Shown here piece after piece: positions 1 through 11,639 of a stretch of 64,000 nt of DNA. The DNA is from Branchinecta lynchi (taxonomy: Eukaryota; Arthropoda; Branchiopoda; Anostraca; Branchinectidae): NCBI GenBank assembly GCA_023053575.1, contig JAKZAP010000014.1, positions 8,432,001 through 8,496,000 of the forward strand, in the 5' to 3' direction. Under the pieces are notes generated by a model. It was not told where the DNA came from and did not search any database. It saw only the letters and a program-made list of their open reading frames with translations. Within the stretch, counting starts at the first letter, position 1. The number at the start of each line of letters is the position of its first letter. The translations under genes were made by a program, and so were the position numbers.

Positions 1-230
1 GGATTGCTCACTTATGCCGCAAGGTGTACAAAGCTCCGTGCCTCTCGGTGTACGTCAAAATTTTCAGCTAGGAAGCCCCTCGGCCATTAGTGGGGAAGAT
101 CCACTGGTTTATCTAATCATTTTAGACTTTGTGCAACAGAAGAGACGTCATTTTGGCGTGCCTGCGATCAGTGTCCGACTGTCCGTCGTTGCTTTCGGTT
201 AAAGCCAGTCGTCACCTCCTCGACTTTTCT
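1..230. other. Left edge, nothing recognised
   Basis: Short open frames occur on both strands but none resembles a known protein or has convincing exon borders. I see no repeat structure here that I can place. Confidence 0.4.
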
Positions 231-231
231 C

Positions 232-495
232 CCGGATTCTCTTTTTCGTCGAGATGGGTCCAGGAGTGAATGACAGGCTGAAAACATCTGGAGTTCGGTG
301 TTGGACACCGCAGATTCCGGAATCTGGAAGGGTGTTAAAACCAGGCTACACCTTCCATTTTTTCTACCGGATTCCAGACTTCCGTTTCCGTCGAGAAGAT
401 GACGCCAGGACAAAAATGTCCAGAAGTTCGGGGTGTTGGATACCCCAGATTTCAATATCTGAAGCGTGTCGAAGACGCAAACACGTTTGAGAGAC
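232..495. repeat. Two-unit tandem repeat, about 135 bp
   Basis: Two diverged units begin with CCGGATT followed by TCGTCGAGA or TCCGTCGAGA (near 232 and 367). Each continues through a block containing AGTTCGG..GTTGGA..CC. The first unit holds the perfect 16-base palindrome CAGATTCCGGAATCTG at 311-326, which reappears near 29,487. The open frames here follow the repeat, not a gene. Confidence 0.5.
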
Positions 496-499
496 AATA

Positions 500-2280
500 A
501 ATTCACAAGTGAATGTGGTATGAGAAAAAAGTAAAGGGATGAAAATCGAGATTAGGACAGGAAGACCCAGGAATTTTTTTTAAAGAATATCACAAGTAGA
601 TAATATCACTATCGTGACAATCCGGAAGGGCTGGCCTCACTGATGTTTGAAAGTGTGGAAGGGGTCCACTTTGCGCAGCGAAGGTTCAATTTGTTCATGC
701 AAGCGGAGACGAGGAGGCGACTGAAAAGCTAAAAAATAAAAATTCCGCTGGGAGAATAGTTCTTGAAGGTCCCATCGTTGACACTTTGACAAAGAGACAC
801 TAAACATGGACTGTCCAAAATCGACTCCATACCGAGTTCGAAAGGGGTGATTGTCTAGTTACGATAACTCGGGCATTCGGTTCGTCGGTTGAAACCAGTG
901 ATAATGGGGAAGTGAGTCTCTAATACAAGCAAAAATGCAGGGACTCCGCAGCGTTCGTATGAAACGGAGAGATGACGCCCTATTCCGGAATAGCTTAAAT
1001 TGTGTTAACAGGCTACCTGGCTGGTCAGTTCAACCATTAATTTATACGAAGGAAAATGCTTCAGATTGTGTTCCCAAAGTAAATCTTTTTTGTTAAAATA
1101 GTCCGAGAAACGGCGCCGTATCGCCACGCCGAGGGTTGCCGCCAAAAGTAAAATTGGCACGGCTTCGGTCATCTTCGGAGTGTAGTCACAACACAACTGT
1201 TGATAATGGGAAACAGGGACTTCCGGCAACTAGTCACCTTGGAAATGCTTAAGTGTAATATGGCAAATTTGTTATGATCTTCTTTTATTATTTGTTCTGA
1301 TCATCAGGTAGAGCTGTTTTAAAGTACTGCTATACTGTACTGCTGTAGCTTTTCATGGGCATTTAATCTTTTCCGAGAGAACCCACGGCGTCGTCCAATG
1401 GTTTACTTAATACTGCATAGATGGCGCAGAATGGTCACATGTGCTTGTTTGTTTACAATTTTGAAGAATTTTCAGACAATTCTACCATTTTTAATAACTC
1501 AAAGCTGTTTGAAAAAGTGAAATCTGAAGATAAATATATCGATTCCAGGTAAACGCTTGTTGTGTGTTAGCCATGTCATCCACCTAGTTGCCTTTTCTTC
1601 CATCTAGTTGACATGACATGGACTCTGCATGCTGTCTGCATGAACTTGTTGTATGCGAAAAGAAAAAGTTTGTACTGGCCATAAAACACGTGTTCCAGAT
1701 ATGCTCTTATCTGGCTATTATTCTACAGTAGAGGTATGCTTATTTGAAAAGTTACCTAAATGTGAATAGTGCAGTTTTTGGCTAAATGGTAGAATGAAGA
1801 TCCAAACTACCAATCAGGTGTTTCAGAGCAGTTTGAGAGGTCCTTAATTACCTACTTTGGCGAAGTGGTATTGTAGTTGACTTTAGTCAAGCAAGCGAAT
1901 GAAAATGGCAAAGTTCAATTATTACTGGAGCCCTGAGCCTATACTATTTCTGTTGTAAATTTGTTTGCTGATTATAGAAATTTCAAACAGAGATAAACGG
2001 TATCTCAAAAGAAAGCCAGCTTCTTCATTGTCAGTTTTCATCTAGAATACTAGCATAGATGCTGCATTGCCAGTACATGAATATCTGCGAAGACCCAAAA
2101 TTGTCTTGTGACTTTCTTACTGTAATGGCTGGTCACCCAAATTTTGTTTCCATCACTCCATCATTCTGCAGGTACTTGAAAAATGTAAAAGCAAATGGTG
2201 AAATAGTTAGAAACAAACACGAATTCAGTACAAAAAACCATCTGGTGTTTTAAACAGAAAAGATCTTAGTCCTATTGGCT
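500..2280. other. Intergenic, no feature recognised
   Basis: About 1.8 kb of moderately AT-rich sequence. Both strands were read for exon-like open frames with splice borders, transposase or reverse-transcriptase motifs, tRNA boxes and inverted repeats. None was convincing. Confidence 0.4.
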
Positions 2281-2289
2281 TTCAGGCAT

Positions 2290-2930
2290 CCACATTGACT
2301 CTCGTGCACTGCAACACCGCTGGATGCAGTGACATTTTCATTGGTCTGTGGAAAACTAATGTCTGGTCGCTGACTCTGCTGCATTCCGTTCATACTTCCA
2401 GGCTTTTGACGACCAGTCCTTGTCTAGCTTAACTTTGAAGGCATCTACTGTTTCTGCATTGACAGTATCCTAGGACAAGGAGTTTCAGTTGTTAACCACT
2501 CAAGTTTTGAAGAACTGGTTTCTCGCTTTGGTACTAGTGGATGGCTTGATGATCTTCTTTGAGTGCCCTCTGTTCCTCACTGATGTACTGAAGTTGACTT
2601 GTTTGTCAATTATTTTGAACATTTGGATTTCATCTCCTCTTCTTCTTCTGTAGGTAAGGCAGGTTGAGCTCTTGAAGTCTCTTGCAGTAGGACTTGTCTT
2701 TCACATGTTGGACTAATTAGGTGGCCCTTCTCTGTACTTTTTCCAGTACTTCACAGTCCTTTTTCAGACCTGGACTGGCAACCGATATTCCAACCCCCAA
2801 CTTTGGTTGAGCTAGCCAGAACTCATTGTTTTTCTTATATGCTTTTGACCTCATTAGAACTGTATTAGACTGTGTGGTCAAGTGGTCTATGACTATGCTC
2901 CACACCAGAATGACAGAATTCAGCTAGAAT
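2290..2930 (-). pseudogene. CR1-like LINE reverse-transcriptase C-terminus, degraded
   Basis: Read on the minus strand, the translation follows the C-terminal thumb/tail region of CR1/jockey-type LINE reverse transcriptases. In order it shows GLKKDCEVLEKVQRRAT, a stop, LVQHV..SYCKRLQELNLPYL, RRGDEIQMFKIID, a TRGHS-like block (RNRGHSKKIIKP), NQFFKT, then VDAFKVKLDKDW. At least two in-frame stops and a lost Trp in the NxWNSLP block show it is dead. Catalytic FADD and upstream domains are absent, so this is a 5'-truncated copy, as usual for LINEs. The family assignment comes from remembered motifs, not a search. Confidence 0.75.
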
Positions 2931-2934
2931 CAGC

Positions 2935-4040
2935 AATTGATTGGATTTTCTTAAAGTTAAAGTAAAGCAAGCTAAAATTTTGTGTTTTCACTATAAGGTA
3001 AAGCTCTCAGTGTTGGGACAAGTACTTCAAATTTGTACTCAAGTTTTAAGTAAAAAATATCCTCGAATTTGAACAAGATCAGAGGTTTCAGCTGGATCCC
3101 AAAATTAAATCTTTATTTGACTTGCTTCATAGAGACAATCGGTTCTTGTGGTTCTTTGCCAGATCATAAATATATTTTTCTTGAAACCTAATCAACCCCT
3201 TAATCAGACCCGTCTGGTAATCTCCCATCTAGCCTGAGGCCTGGACTACGGCGAGAATATAAAAGTCTCATCAAAGCCATCTCATCGCTGTTCATTATGC
3301 TCTTTATTTCAAAATTAGCACTTTCCTACCCCTATTCTTGATATTCGAATCTGGCTCAGACACAAATTTGCCTCTTGCAAGTTTCCAATCTTGGCCTGAT
3401 TCCAGGCAAACTACTTATCCAGCAAGAAAATAAAGTTAAGCAATGTATTCAGCAGGGGCTCTTAACATCTAAAGCGAGTCTCTAATTGACTTCACAAAAC
3501 ACTTATACTTCTACCAAATTTCCAGTTTCAGTCAGAATCTGGGAAAATTGCTTGTCCAGCAATTAGAAGCCCATTTCCTACCAGTAAATGTGGGGCTACA
3601 AGGACCATCTACGAGCCTGACCGGTACTTGACCCCACAGATCCTCACATATTTTTGTGATCCTAAATAAAAGTAAGTCTACCTGTGAAATCACAGATCTT
3701 TCCGCCAAAAATATAGTGGCCATCCACAGTAAAGTAGACACAGAGTAGAGTAGATTTGTTTTGAATTCACAGCACAAGAAGCAGTTTTCATGTTAAAAGA
3801 CATGCTTAATACTGGAGTACTGCAATTGTCATTGTGTTCATTGTGCATCTCGGCATTTACCACACCAAGAATTGCCGAAGAAAAAAAATGAGGATCCCCA
3901 ATAAGTCTTTTTTCAATCATTGATGTGCAGCCAGATCAGCCAAAGGGGCAGTGTGTGGGTACAAACATACAGAGACCTTCATGCAGAACAAGGAAAATAG
4001 GTTGGCCAAATTTTTTAGGACAAAGAACGGAGTGGAATGA
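2935..4040. other. Intergenic, no feature recognised
   Basis: No convincing coding exon. Short minus-strand open frames between 3,532 and 3,920 overlap each other and match nothing I recognise. Confidence 0.35.
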
Positions 4041-4049
4041 TCAAGTGTT

Positions 4050-4465
4050 TGACCGATGTGCCGACAAGAATACCAACGCCTGATAAAAAGCATTCAGAAT
4101 TTGATTTCTTCTGTGTCCTGCCCAACAAGACTGTAATGAACTTTATTTCTTAAGTGTAAATAGAAGCTGATGTGCAGACGTGACTTAAAATTTCGGGATG
4201 TACCTGAGAAACGTTTACATAATAATACAACCTGATGTTACCTAGTCCTGATGTGACAACGAGAATACAGTTGGCCTACAAAACCATACAGATTTGGATT
4301 TCTTGTGTGTTTTGCCCAACCAGACTGTATAGAAGTTGATTTCTTGCTTGAAAAAATAACCTGATTTGCCGACGAGACCTGAAATTCCCAGAGAGGCCTG
4401 ACAAAAAGGACTTTTTCAAGACCTTTGGGGGCGGGAGTCCCCCACCCCTCATAGCGACGCCCCTG
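4050..4465. repeat. About 190-bp tandem repeat with MITE-like right edge
   Basis: The block GATTTCTT..TGTG..TGCCCAAC.AGACTGTA occurs near 4,105 and again near 4,296, about 190 bp apart, each followed by GATTTCTT or TATTTCTT. The right edge (4,425-4,465) is a G-run/C-run palindrome ending GCGACGCCCCTGAC. That resembles the ends of the AGAGGCGT inverted-repeat family found at 11.1, 16.8, 28.0 and 55.8 kb. Confidence 0.45.
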
Positions 4466-4469
4466 ACAT

Positions 4470-4905
4470 TTGGCATATGGTATCCAAAAATCAGGGGTTT
4501 GTGGTAGCCTGGTTCTTTGAATACTTTTTTTAAATTTTGGACTATCTTGGTTGAGTTTTTTGACCTTGGGCTAGCATCTGGTAAGACTCTTAGCAGATAT
4601 TAGCCTTACCAGTTACCAGAGCCAGGTGTTTCAGGTTTCTCTTGACACATATAATGAAATCATATTCCATTTGGAAGAAATTTAAATCTGTTGAATGTGT
4701 GATCATGTCTTTCACAGTTGTTTTTGGTGGGATTATAAACAATATCCAGAGGAAATTCAGGAAATTCAAATTCAGGATTTTCGCCTTCACATTGTTTTTC
4801 TAAGCTTTCCAGAAAAAGTGATCTCGAGTCATTAGTCTATACACTGAAGTCACTCTGCAACTTGTTAGTTTTGTGACAGTGGTTTCCTATGGTTTCAGAA
4901 TTTGT
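4470..4905. other. Intergenic, no feature recognised
   Basis: AT-rich DNA with one 66-residue minus-strand open frame that has no recognisable motif or exon borders. Confidence 0.35.
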
Positions 4906-4911
4906 GATGTT

Positions 4912-5083
4912 TTTGGAGCTCATCTACGAACTTGACCTTACCCTTGACCCAAAGAATCGTCACACCAACTTTCATCAAAATATCTCATTCCCTTCGAGAG
5001 TTATCGTGCTGAAAGACGGACGGACGGACAATTTTTGCGATGTCATACGTATCCCTCCGCTTACGTCTTGGGATCCCAAAAAC
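4912..5083 (+). repeat. Solo tail of family A array element
   Basis: Matches the right-hand tail of the full element at 5,213-6,350: CATCTACGAACTTGAC, then CACACCAA.TTTCATCAAA, a CGAGAGTTATCGTGCT block, a short GACGGACG run, TTGCGATGTCATA and the terminal TTGGGATCCCAAAA. No monomer array precedes it, so it is either a solo end or the remains of an older copy. Confidence 0.7.
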
Positions 5084-5212
5084 AACTAAAAATTTTGGCT
5101 TAAGTATCTGATTTTGTGAATTTATTCATGAAAGTTTTTTGGAGTTAAAGCTGGTGGTGCAATTCCGTTGTGGATACGGCTTCTGGTGTTAATGCTTGAT
5201 TGGGTCGTTGAG

Positions 5213-6350
5213 AACAAGACCAAAGGTTTCGATGGGATCCCAAAAATTCAATATCTGATCCAGACAACTGGGTCTTCTCTTAGCCAGATCCAGTCATCGC
5301 CAGACTCCTTGCACATTTTTACAATTAAAATTCAGAAACAGATTAAGGACAAATAGCTAGTCATCTGAAAAAAACAAGTTCAGATATGGATTCAGCATGT
5401 GTGTTTACCCCTATAAGTCATATCTGTTTTGACGAAAACTTCCTGCCACTTCTGCCAATTACTGGTTTCGGCCGAATACCAGAACTACTTGTCCGGCGAA
5501 AAAAGAAGCTAAAAAACGAACTCAGGGTATCTTCTTTCCCCAATAATGAACATCTAATCAACTTCAAATAAAAATTTAACTTCTAACAAATTTTCCGACT
5601 CCAGCCGGATTCCGGTCGAACTATATTTCCGGGTAAAAATGATTGTCAAACACGGATTCAGCATCTCTTCTTACCCTTAAATCGGTTATCTAATCAACTA
5701 GAAATAAAATTTAAGCTTCTAACAATTTTCCGGGTTTGGCCGGATTCGGGGGAACTACATGTCCAGGTAGAAAAGTTTTTCACATAAGTGTTCAGCATGT
5801 CTTCTTGCCCTAAATCGAACATCTAATCAACTCCAAATAAAACTTTTTATTTTAACAAACGTTCCGGTTTGGGCCGGATTCCGGGCGAACTACTTGTCCG
5901 TCGAGAAAATGGTTTTCACCATCGTCCTCAGCATGTCTTCCTACCCCTTAATCGAACATTTAATCAACTTCAAATAAAACTTTTACTTTTAACAAACTTT
6001 CCGGTTTTGGCCGGATTCCGGGCGAACTACTTTTTCGATGACAAAATGGTTTTCACCATCGTGTTCAGCATGTCTTCTTACCCCATAATCGACCATGAAG
6101 TTAGCTGTTTCAAAATATTTTGTTTGCCCCTTAATTTGAACCCCCTCCCCACCCCTAAATGTAGGGCTACAAAGCCCATCTACGAACTTGACTGGTCTGA
6201 CGACCCAACGACTCCTCACACCAAGTTTCATCAAAATATCTCATTCCCTTCGAGAGTTATCGTGCTTACAGACGGACGGACGGACAGACAGACGGACAAC
6301 TTTTGCGACGTCATAGGTGTCCCTCCACTTACGTTTTGGGATCCCAAAAA
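5213..6350 (+). mobile_element. Family A array element, full-length copy
   Basis: The left end reads CAAGACCAAAGGTTTCGATG followed by GGATCCCAAAAA. The right end is ACGTTTTGGGATCCCAAAAA. Between them lie about five diverged monomers of roughly 130 bp, each with CAGCATGTCTTCTTACCC, ATCGAACATCTAATCAACTT, AACAA.CTTTCCGG and GGCCGGATTCCGGGCGAACT. Then comes a tail with TAGGGCTACAAAGCCCATCT, ACCAAGTTTCATCAAAATAT and a GACGGACG/GACAGACA run. It encodes nothing; the 166-residue frame (5,869-6,369) is just a monomer-array translation. The architecture (unique ends around a monomer array) resembles non-autonomous Helentron/pearl-type elements, but that class is my inference. Confidence 0.75.
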
Positions 6351-6354
6351 TAAC

Positions 6355-8240
6355 TGTGCTGTGTTTTAAAGCATGGAATAGGTCAAGTGGTGAACACAGT
6401 GTTACAGTGTTTCGGCATTTCATTTGTCATCATACCAATCCACGCTGGCGCCTGACTTATTCATGCAGCAATAGTAAACTGGTTTTAAAATGTATGTTCA
6501 GTCGTCTTGTGGAAAGTATGCAACTGTCTAAACTAGAGATGACGACAGTTTCGACCGTTTGGCAAAACTATCCTAGGGTTTCCAGAAGCTTTTCCTCATA
6601 AAACTTGCCAAGAAAAGAACAACTTATTTACCATTAAACCACACAGATGGCATGGAAGATGAGTCAGCGCAGTTCACTGGATTCACTTGTTGCCCTCGTT
6701 TGCCTCATTTTTGTTTACTATTTCGTTCCGGCATAAAAGTTACAGCAAACATTCCAATGTCCTACATTATATTGGCGTTCTTGCAGTTAACTTTTTATAT
6801 CCTCTGAAGTATTTTGCACTTGTTCTCACTTCATATACCCGTCACAGTTTAAAATTGACAAGGCGATGTTAGCAATCTTCTTTTCTAAACAGTGATTTGT
6901 ACTTCTAGCTTCAATACTATATGTGACCGGGGATTTTGGTCTTAAGTTCCAGATGTGTCAGATCAGAGGCTCGATCCCAGGTACTTTTTTGGTTGGTTTC
7001 GTTTGCTAGAGTAAGGTGGAGCAGCAAAAGCTTGACTGAAATGTAACATAGAAACGTCTGATAAAAATATAAGCTAGAAACAAAATACTAGTTCGATGGG
7101 AATCTGTCTGACAAACGAAAGAATGGACGGTAAAGCATGATTACTTGTATGGGTCCATTAACGCTGATAATAATAGCCTACCGTACCATAGTTCATTATT
7201 AACTCATCGGAAGAAAAATTCAGAATAATGAAAAACTTTTAGGAACAAATTCCATTGTGTGATTGAATAAGAAAAACAAATATAAAACGTGCCTTAAAGC
7301 TACAAAGACAACACATTTTGTAGCTAGTTTCTCAGGTAGGCCGTACAAAACAAGTACTCAAAACGGAAAAGTAGGCCAGGACCAGCGCTAATATCCGTCG
7401 CTGAAGGTCAGGGAATGCAGCAGCCGCTAGTATCCAAACAGTTAGGGTCAAAACTGGATTGCCGGAAGGACTGCAGGCTGTAGTTAAACTTTAAGGAATC
7501 AGGTCGAGCATGGGTCGGGAGTATTGTAGAATATGTTGGGGTCCCGGCGAATCCTCCTACCCCGTGAAATCCCCCCGGTGACCCCCCCCCCCCCCCCCCC
7601 CCCACGCACACACCAGTAGTCCCTTATTGGACATAATTAGATGTGCTGATAAATTGGAAATAAGAATACATTTTTATGAAAAGTATAGATGGAGGCGAGC
7701 GGCCAGCGAGCTTACATCACACGTCACTTGTTTACATTTATCTCTCGTGACGAGGGAAAATCTTTCAATGCTTGCAGTCATAACAAAACTGGAGTTTTTA
7801 ATAAGATTTTCTAAATTCTCATACATATGCATGGGGGTGGGGGATTGGCCTACCGCTTTTGTCTCGCTAGGGGGGGGGGGGGGGGGGTTCTAGTCTCGTC
7901 CGCTGCGCTGTGGGCTTGTGTAAGTAAGTTTCGAATTATGGACTATCTATACGGAGGAACAGTAAACAGCTATCTTTGGATACGGCCGGCCCCGATATGG
8001 AAATCCAGGGCCCTTGTGCAGTTAACAGAGTCTTTTTGTAATTTAAAGTTTAATTGAAAAGGCAGCTTCTTTTTGCATCCGATATTTTAATACACTGAGT
8101 TAGGTTGATTCACCTGAGAGATTTTGTATTTTTTCCCCCGGCGCTCTAGTAATAACGTCGAGAATGTGAGCTTCTTGCAGGACAACCTAAAATTCACTTG
8201 GACATGGAGAAATTGAATTCCAACAAAAGTCTGCATTTCC
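6355..8240. other. Intergenic with poly-C and poly-G runs
   Basis: No gene recognised. A C-run of more than 20 bases lies at about 7,579-7,602 and a G-run at about 7,869-7,887, which create spurious glycine or proline frames. A B-box-like GGCTCGATCCC near 6,968 has no credible A box in front of it. Confidence 0.4.
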
Positions 8241-8242
8241 AT

Positions 8243-8532
8243 GAGCGTGTTCAACCCTTCTACAAATAGTAACTATTAGTTACTATTTTCGTTCCAACCT
8301 CACCAAAAGTTACTACGCTGTTCCAACCTTCTCGGAATAGTAACTATTTGCTTACCACGCTCGGGAGCGTAGTAAGCGTAGTAATTACGGATCTCTGTAA
8401 CGTGATTGGTCGGATTCGCCCTTGGCATGACATCCTGCTGGAAAATAGAAAAATCGTTCCAGCCTTGACGGCAAAAAGCCAGAATTCGTGACGTCATGCG
8501 TAGTAACTACGGTGAGTAGGGTGGAACACGCT
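8243..8532. mobile_element. MITE-like element (GAGCGTGTTC ends), copy 1
   Basis: Starts GAGCGTGTTCAACCCTT and ends AGGGTGGAACACGCTT, a terminal inverted repeat of about 16 bp. The interior has many inverted AGTAACTA/TAGTTACT blocks and GAATTCGTGACGTCATGC. A second copy in the opposite orientation is at 36,646-36,947 and shares the interior almost throughout, which explains the matching MTSRILAF peptide frames in both places. No transposase is present. Confidence 0.7.
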
Positions 8533-8584
8533 TCATGTGTTACGGACGCTAAGCCTGGAAGATTCACGGATAAAAAAAGTAGGA

Positions 8585-8665
8585 AATGATCATATGATAT
8601 GATATGATATTTATTTGTCTTAAAAGCCCAAAGGCCGTAACAAACACAAATAAATAACAACATGT
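8585..8665 (-). repeat. LINE/SINE-type 3' tail with (ATATG)n
   Basis: On the minus strand the block ACGGCCTTTGGGCTTTTAAG precedes an A/T stretch and a (TATCA)n microsatellite. The same block occurs at about 60,368-60,400 next to TATTATCATATG. A conserved tail ending in a short microsatellite is typical of CR1-group LINEs or SINEs that use their machinery. The assignment is tentative. Confidence 0.4.
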
Positions 8666-8669
8666 AAAT

Positions 8670-9470
8670 ACAAAAATTTAACAGTCACACTACTACTACT
8701 ACACTAAACCCCACTCAAACACTTTTGCAAGGAATCTGCTATCTTTAATTTATTTTTCGGCAATGGCTTACCTTTATAGCTGAATATTTCAAGCATAGAG
8801 CCCTCAGCCCTGTTCGGTTAAAAATAATTTATCTTATTTTTATTTAACGTACTTTGACTTTTAGAAAATAGTGAAGCAGACATAGAAATAAAAAAGACAA
8901 GTAGGCCTACCAACTATACTTTTTTTTACACAGTATAATATGGCTGGTAAGCGCAAGCAGAAGTTCGCTACATGTATCTGCAAATGCAGTGGTAGTTTAC
9001 TTGACGTTTCTTGTTGTATCCGTTAATTTTGTTGGCAGCAGATATTAAGTTAATATTAGTCCAGCAAGCCGTTGGCAGAAAATTTGAATTCCGGGTTCAC
9101 AGGTGCAAATCGTGACAAATGAAATAACAATTATCTTTGCTCGCCCACAATCTGGCACCTGTTGACGAATATCTTTGAGACGTCAGAACTTTTTTCTATT
9201 TTTATTGCTGATTTTGCAGTACCAATGTGCAGTATCAGTGTTTTCGTCAATTAGTTGGCTTTTGTTGCAGATTTTGTGAGTGGTTCTCACGCCAGCGGTA
9301 ACCTTTGCGCATTGTCGTATGAAATGTGCTGACCTGGGTCGTGTGGAAGGAAGGCTGATAAACTTTTGTGGTGATTCCCACACTGTACACTATTTTCTTA
9401 CCCACTCTCGCAATGATATGATATGATATTGGTTGCAAAAAGATAACTGGCCATAGCAAACGAAAAAATA
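8670..9470. other. Intergenic, nothing recognised
   Basis: AT-rich. A second (GATAT)n run lies at about 9,414-9,430. No exon, RNA gene or inverted repeat that I can support. Confidence 0.35.
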
Positions 9471-9472
9471 CG

Positions 9473-9530
9473 GATGCCCACGGTTCAAAATGCCCACGAT
9501 TCAGAATACCCACGACTCAAAATGCCTGCA
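9473..9530. repeat. 16-bp minisatellite, about 3.5 units
   Basis: Units read ATGCCCACGGTTCAAA, ATGCCCACGATTCAGA, ATACCCACGACTCAAA and the partial ATGCCTGCAG. Confidence 0.8.
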
Positions 9531-9719
9531 GTTGTGGGAAGAGGTCAAAATCATCGTTGAGCGAATCACAAATCGGATCACTGTAAGGTCTTGAAGTTTA
9601 ATTGAAAAGCCAACTGATTTTGTGTCATTTAATTGAATACACTGAATAATTTGGATTCTGCAAAGGGACTTTTAATTTTCCATTATCTGCTCTAGTTATG
9701 ACGTTCATAATTAGCTGAG

Positions 9720-10395
9720 CGTGTCACAAGATTCACCGGAAAGTTACCGGATCCGTTCGGAAGTTAAAATGAGACTTCTTGAGACACGTGGTCTTTCCAA
9801 ATGTCAAGTTTCATAAGGATCCGATCACCCGTTAGAAAGTTATACATACATCAAGACGTCGGATTCCCCCCTCCCTCCACTCCCCCCTAGTCGAGTCGGA
9901 GAAACGAGTGTTTTTAAGTAAACACGGCCGAGTCCCTGGTACGCCTGCCAAGTTTCATCGTCCCAACACATCTGAAAGCACCTTTACTCTGGATCATCGG
10001 AATTTCGGAACCCTCCCTCCAACTCCCCCCACAATGCCCGGATCGGGTAAGCTCTTGTCAGCTATGTATCTAGGACTTGTGCTTGTTCTTCCACCAAGTT
10101 TCATCCCTATCCCTCCACTCTTAATGTGTCACACCACTCTCTCCAAAAAGTCATCGGATCCGTTCCGGACTTAAAGTCGGACATCCGAGACATGAAGTCT
10201 TTCCAAATACCAAGTTTCATTAAGATCTGATTCCCCGTTCAGCAGTTATACATACGTCAATATTCCGGATCCCCCCCCCTTCCATTCCACCCACGATGAT
10301 CCGGGGAACTGAATATTTTCAAGTTAGTATAATCGGGTCCATAACATGCCTGCCAAGTTTCATTGTTCTAGCACATCTGGAAGTGCCCTGACTTG
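9720..10395 (-). repeat. Old family B array fragment
   Basis: Contains, on the minus strand, the family B monomer signatures CCAAGTTTCATC, GATCCGATCACCCGTT and CCGGATCC, plus C-runs (CCCCCTCCCTCCA). It is much more diverged than the three intronic copies at 48-64 kb. The order of monomer types is only partly kept. Confidence 0.6.
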
Positions 10396-10830
10396 CGACT
10401 TTGAAGAATTTTTTTTAATTTTTGGCCAAATATTCCATTCTTGATGGTCGAAGAAGTCAATATTTTTCAAAAATTCGACAAAAATCCGGGAAAGTCAACA
10501 CGACCTTGAAATTTTTTGAGCTTCTTACCTATCCTTAGGACTTCAAATCTCGAGATGTTCAAGTGTGTAGGTACTCTTCTTTCCTTTTTACGGTAATTTG
10601 GCAAGGTAAGGAAGAACCGGCTCCAGAAGAACCGGCCACGAAAATTGTGAGATTCTCTATGGGAGTAGAGTGAAAAACGAGCTACATTTCTGCATCAGCA
10701 ATCTTGTGGCTATCGAGACAGAAATGGTCTTAAACAGCGATGTTAGAAAACTGAAATTCTTGGGAAAATGCATTGTTTTTATGACAAAATGAATTAGTCT
10801 CACTACCTAAAAATAACAAGTGCGCAAGCG
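10395..10830. repeat. Left arm of a large inverted repeat
   Basis: Pairs with 12,860-13,215 in inverted orientation. Shared blocks include GGCCAAATATTCCATT, TCAATATTTTTCAAAAATTC, GTCAACACGACCTTGAA, TTTTTTGAGCTTCTTA, TTTACGGTAATTTGGCAAGG and CTATCGAGACAGAAATGGTC. The arms are about 0.4 kb with about 2 kb between them. No coding capacity was recognised in or between the arms. Confidence 0.7.
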
Positions 10831-11094
10831 CTCAGACGTGGAGTGTGAAAGTAAAATGTTGATCATTTTTTATATGCAAACAGCTTTAGAACCAAGACAT
10901 TTTATCTCCCCATTAACCAAACAAGTATTGAAATAACCTAATTTGTAATCATTCCACTTTAAAAGCTTTAAAGGTAAACAAACAGCAAGGATAAATCGAA
11001 AGAAATGTTGAAGATCTTGCACGAACAGCTTGAGCCAGTCCGACCCTTTAAACCTCTTTTCCATTGGCAAGATAATAACAAGCAAGGTCGTCAC

Positions 11095-11412
11095 GACTGG
11101 GGAGGGGGACCCCCCCCCATTTTATCGGCCAGTCGGTAAAAAATAACCGAGTCGACGCGAAGCGCCGCGATTTTTCGTCATAACAGTTCATTTTGTTCAC
11201 GAAAACATTCGGTTTTTCTGAAAATCCGTCGATTTTTCGTCAGAACAGTCGGGTTTTCTAAAAATCAGCCGATTTTTTTCAGAACTGTCTTTTTTTTCTT
11301 GAAAACAGTCGTTTTTCTACAGAAACAGTTGGTACAAATTACCAGCCAGTCGGTAAATGCCTTGCCCCCCCCCCCCTCCCCAAACATTTTGGCTAGTAAC
11401 GCCTCTGATAAC
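11095..11412. mobile_element. MITE-like element (AGAGGCGT ends, G/C-run type), copy 1
   Basis: Bounded on the left by CGACTGGGGAGGGGGACCC and on the right by AAACATTTTGGCTAGTAACG followed by CCTCT. Both ends carry long G- or C-runs and a CCAGTCGGTAAA block in opposite contexts. The centre repeats an about 38-bp unit of the kind AACAGTCG.TTTTTCT. Relatives lie at 16,810-17,095, 28,038-28,165 and 55,832-55,945. Confidence 0.6.
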
Positions 11413-11639
11413 AAGTGCAATAAACCAAAGCGTAGCAGCCTAATACCCACTTTGTCACAATTCATTAAGACCGACATATCATTAATCATATGACAAAACA
11501 GTTCAGTTTACAACTGTTCATTAAACATTAAAGTACGCCCTGTTGTCTTATTTGTTGCTGTTGCACCAAAATCCTCATCCATAGACTTATCTCTCCAAAT
11601 ATACAGGAGTTGGACTTCAAAACTGTCATAGACGAACTG

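Noticed and set aside
5869..6369. 166-codon open frame on the plus strand
   Set aside because: It is the translation of family A monomers (repeated GELLVR/HHR-like peptides) and runs into the tail. The same DNA recurs in both orientations elsewhere.
6925..6985. tRNA-like B box GGCTCGATCCC
   Set aside because: No A box at a suitable distance and no cloverleaf.
7408..7611. Glycine-rich frame
   Set aside because: Produced by a poly-C run read on the minus strand.
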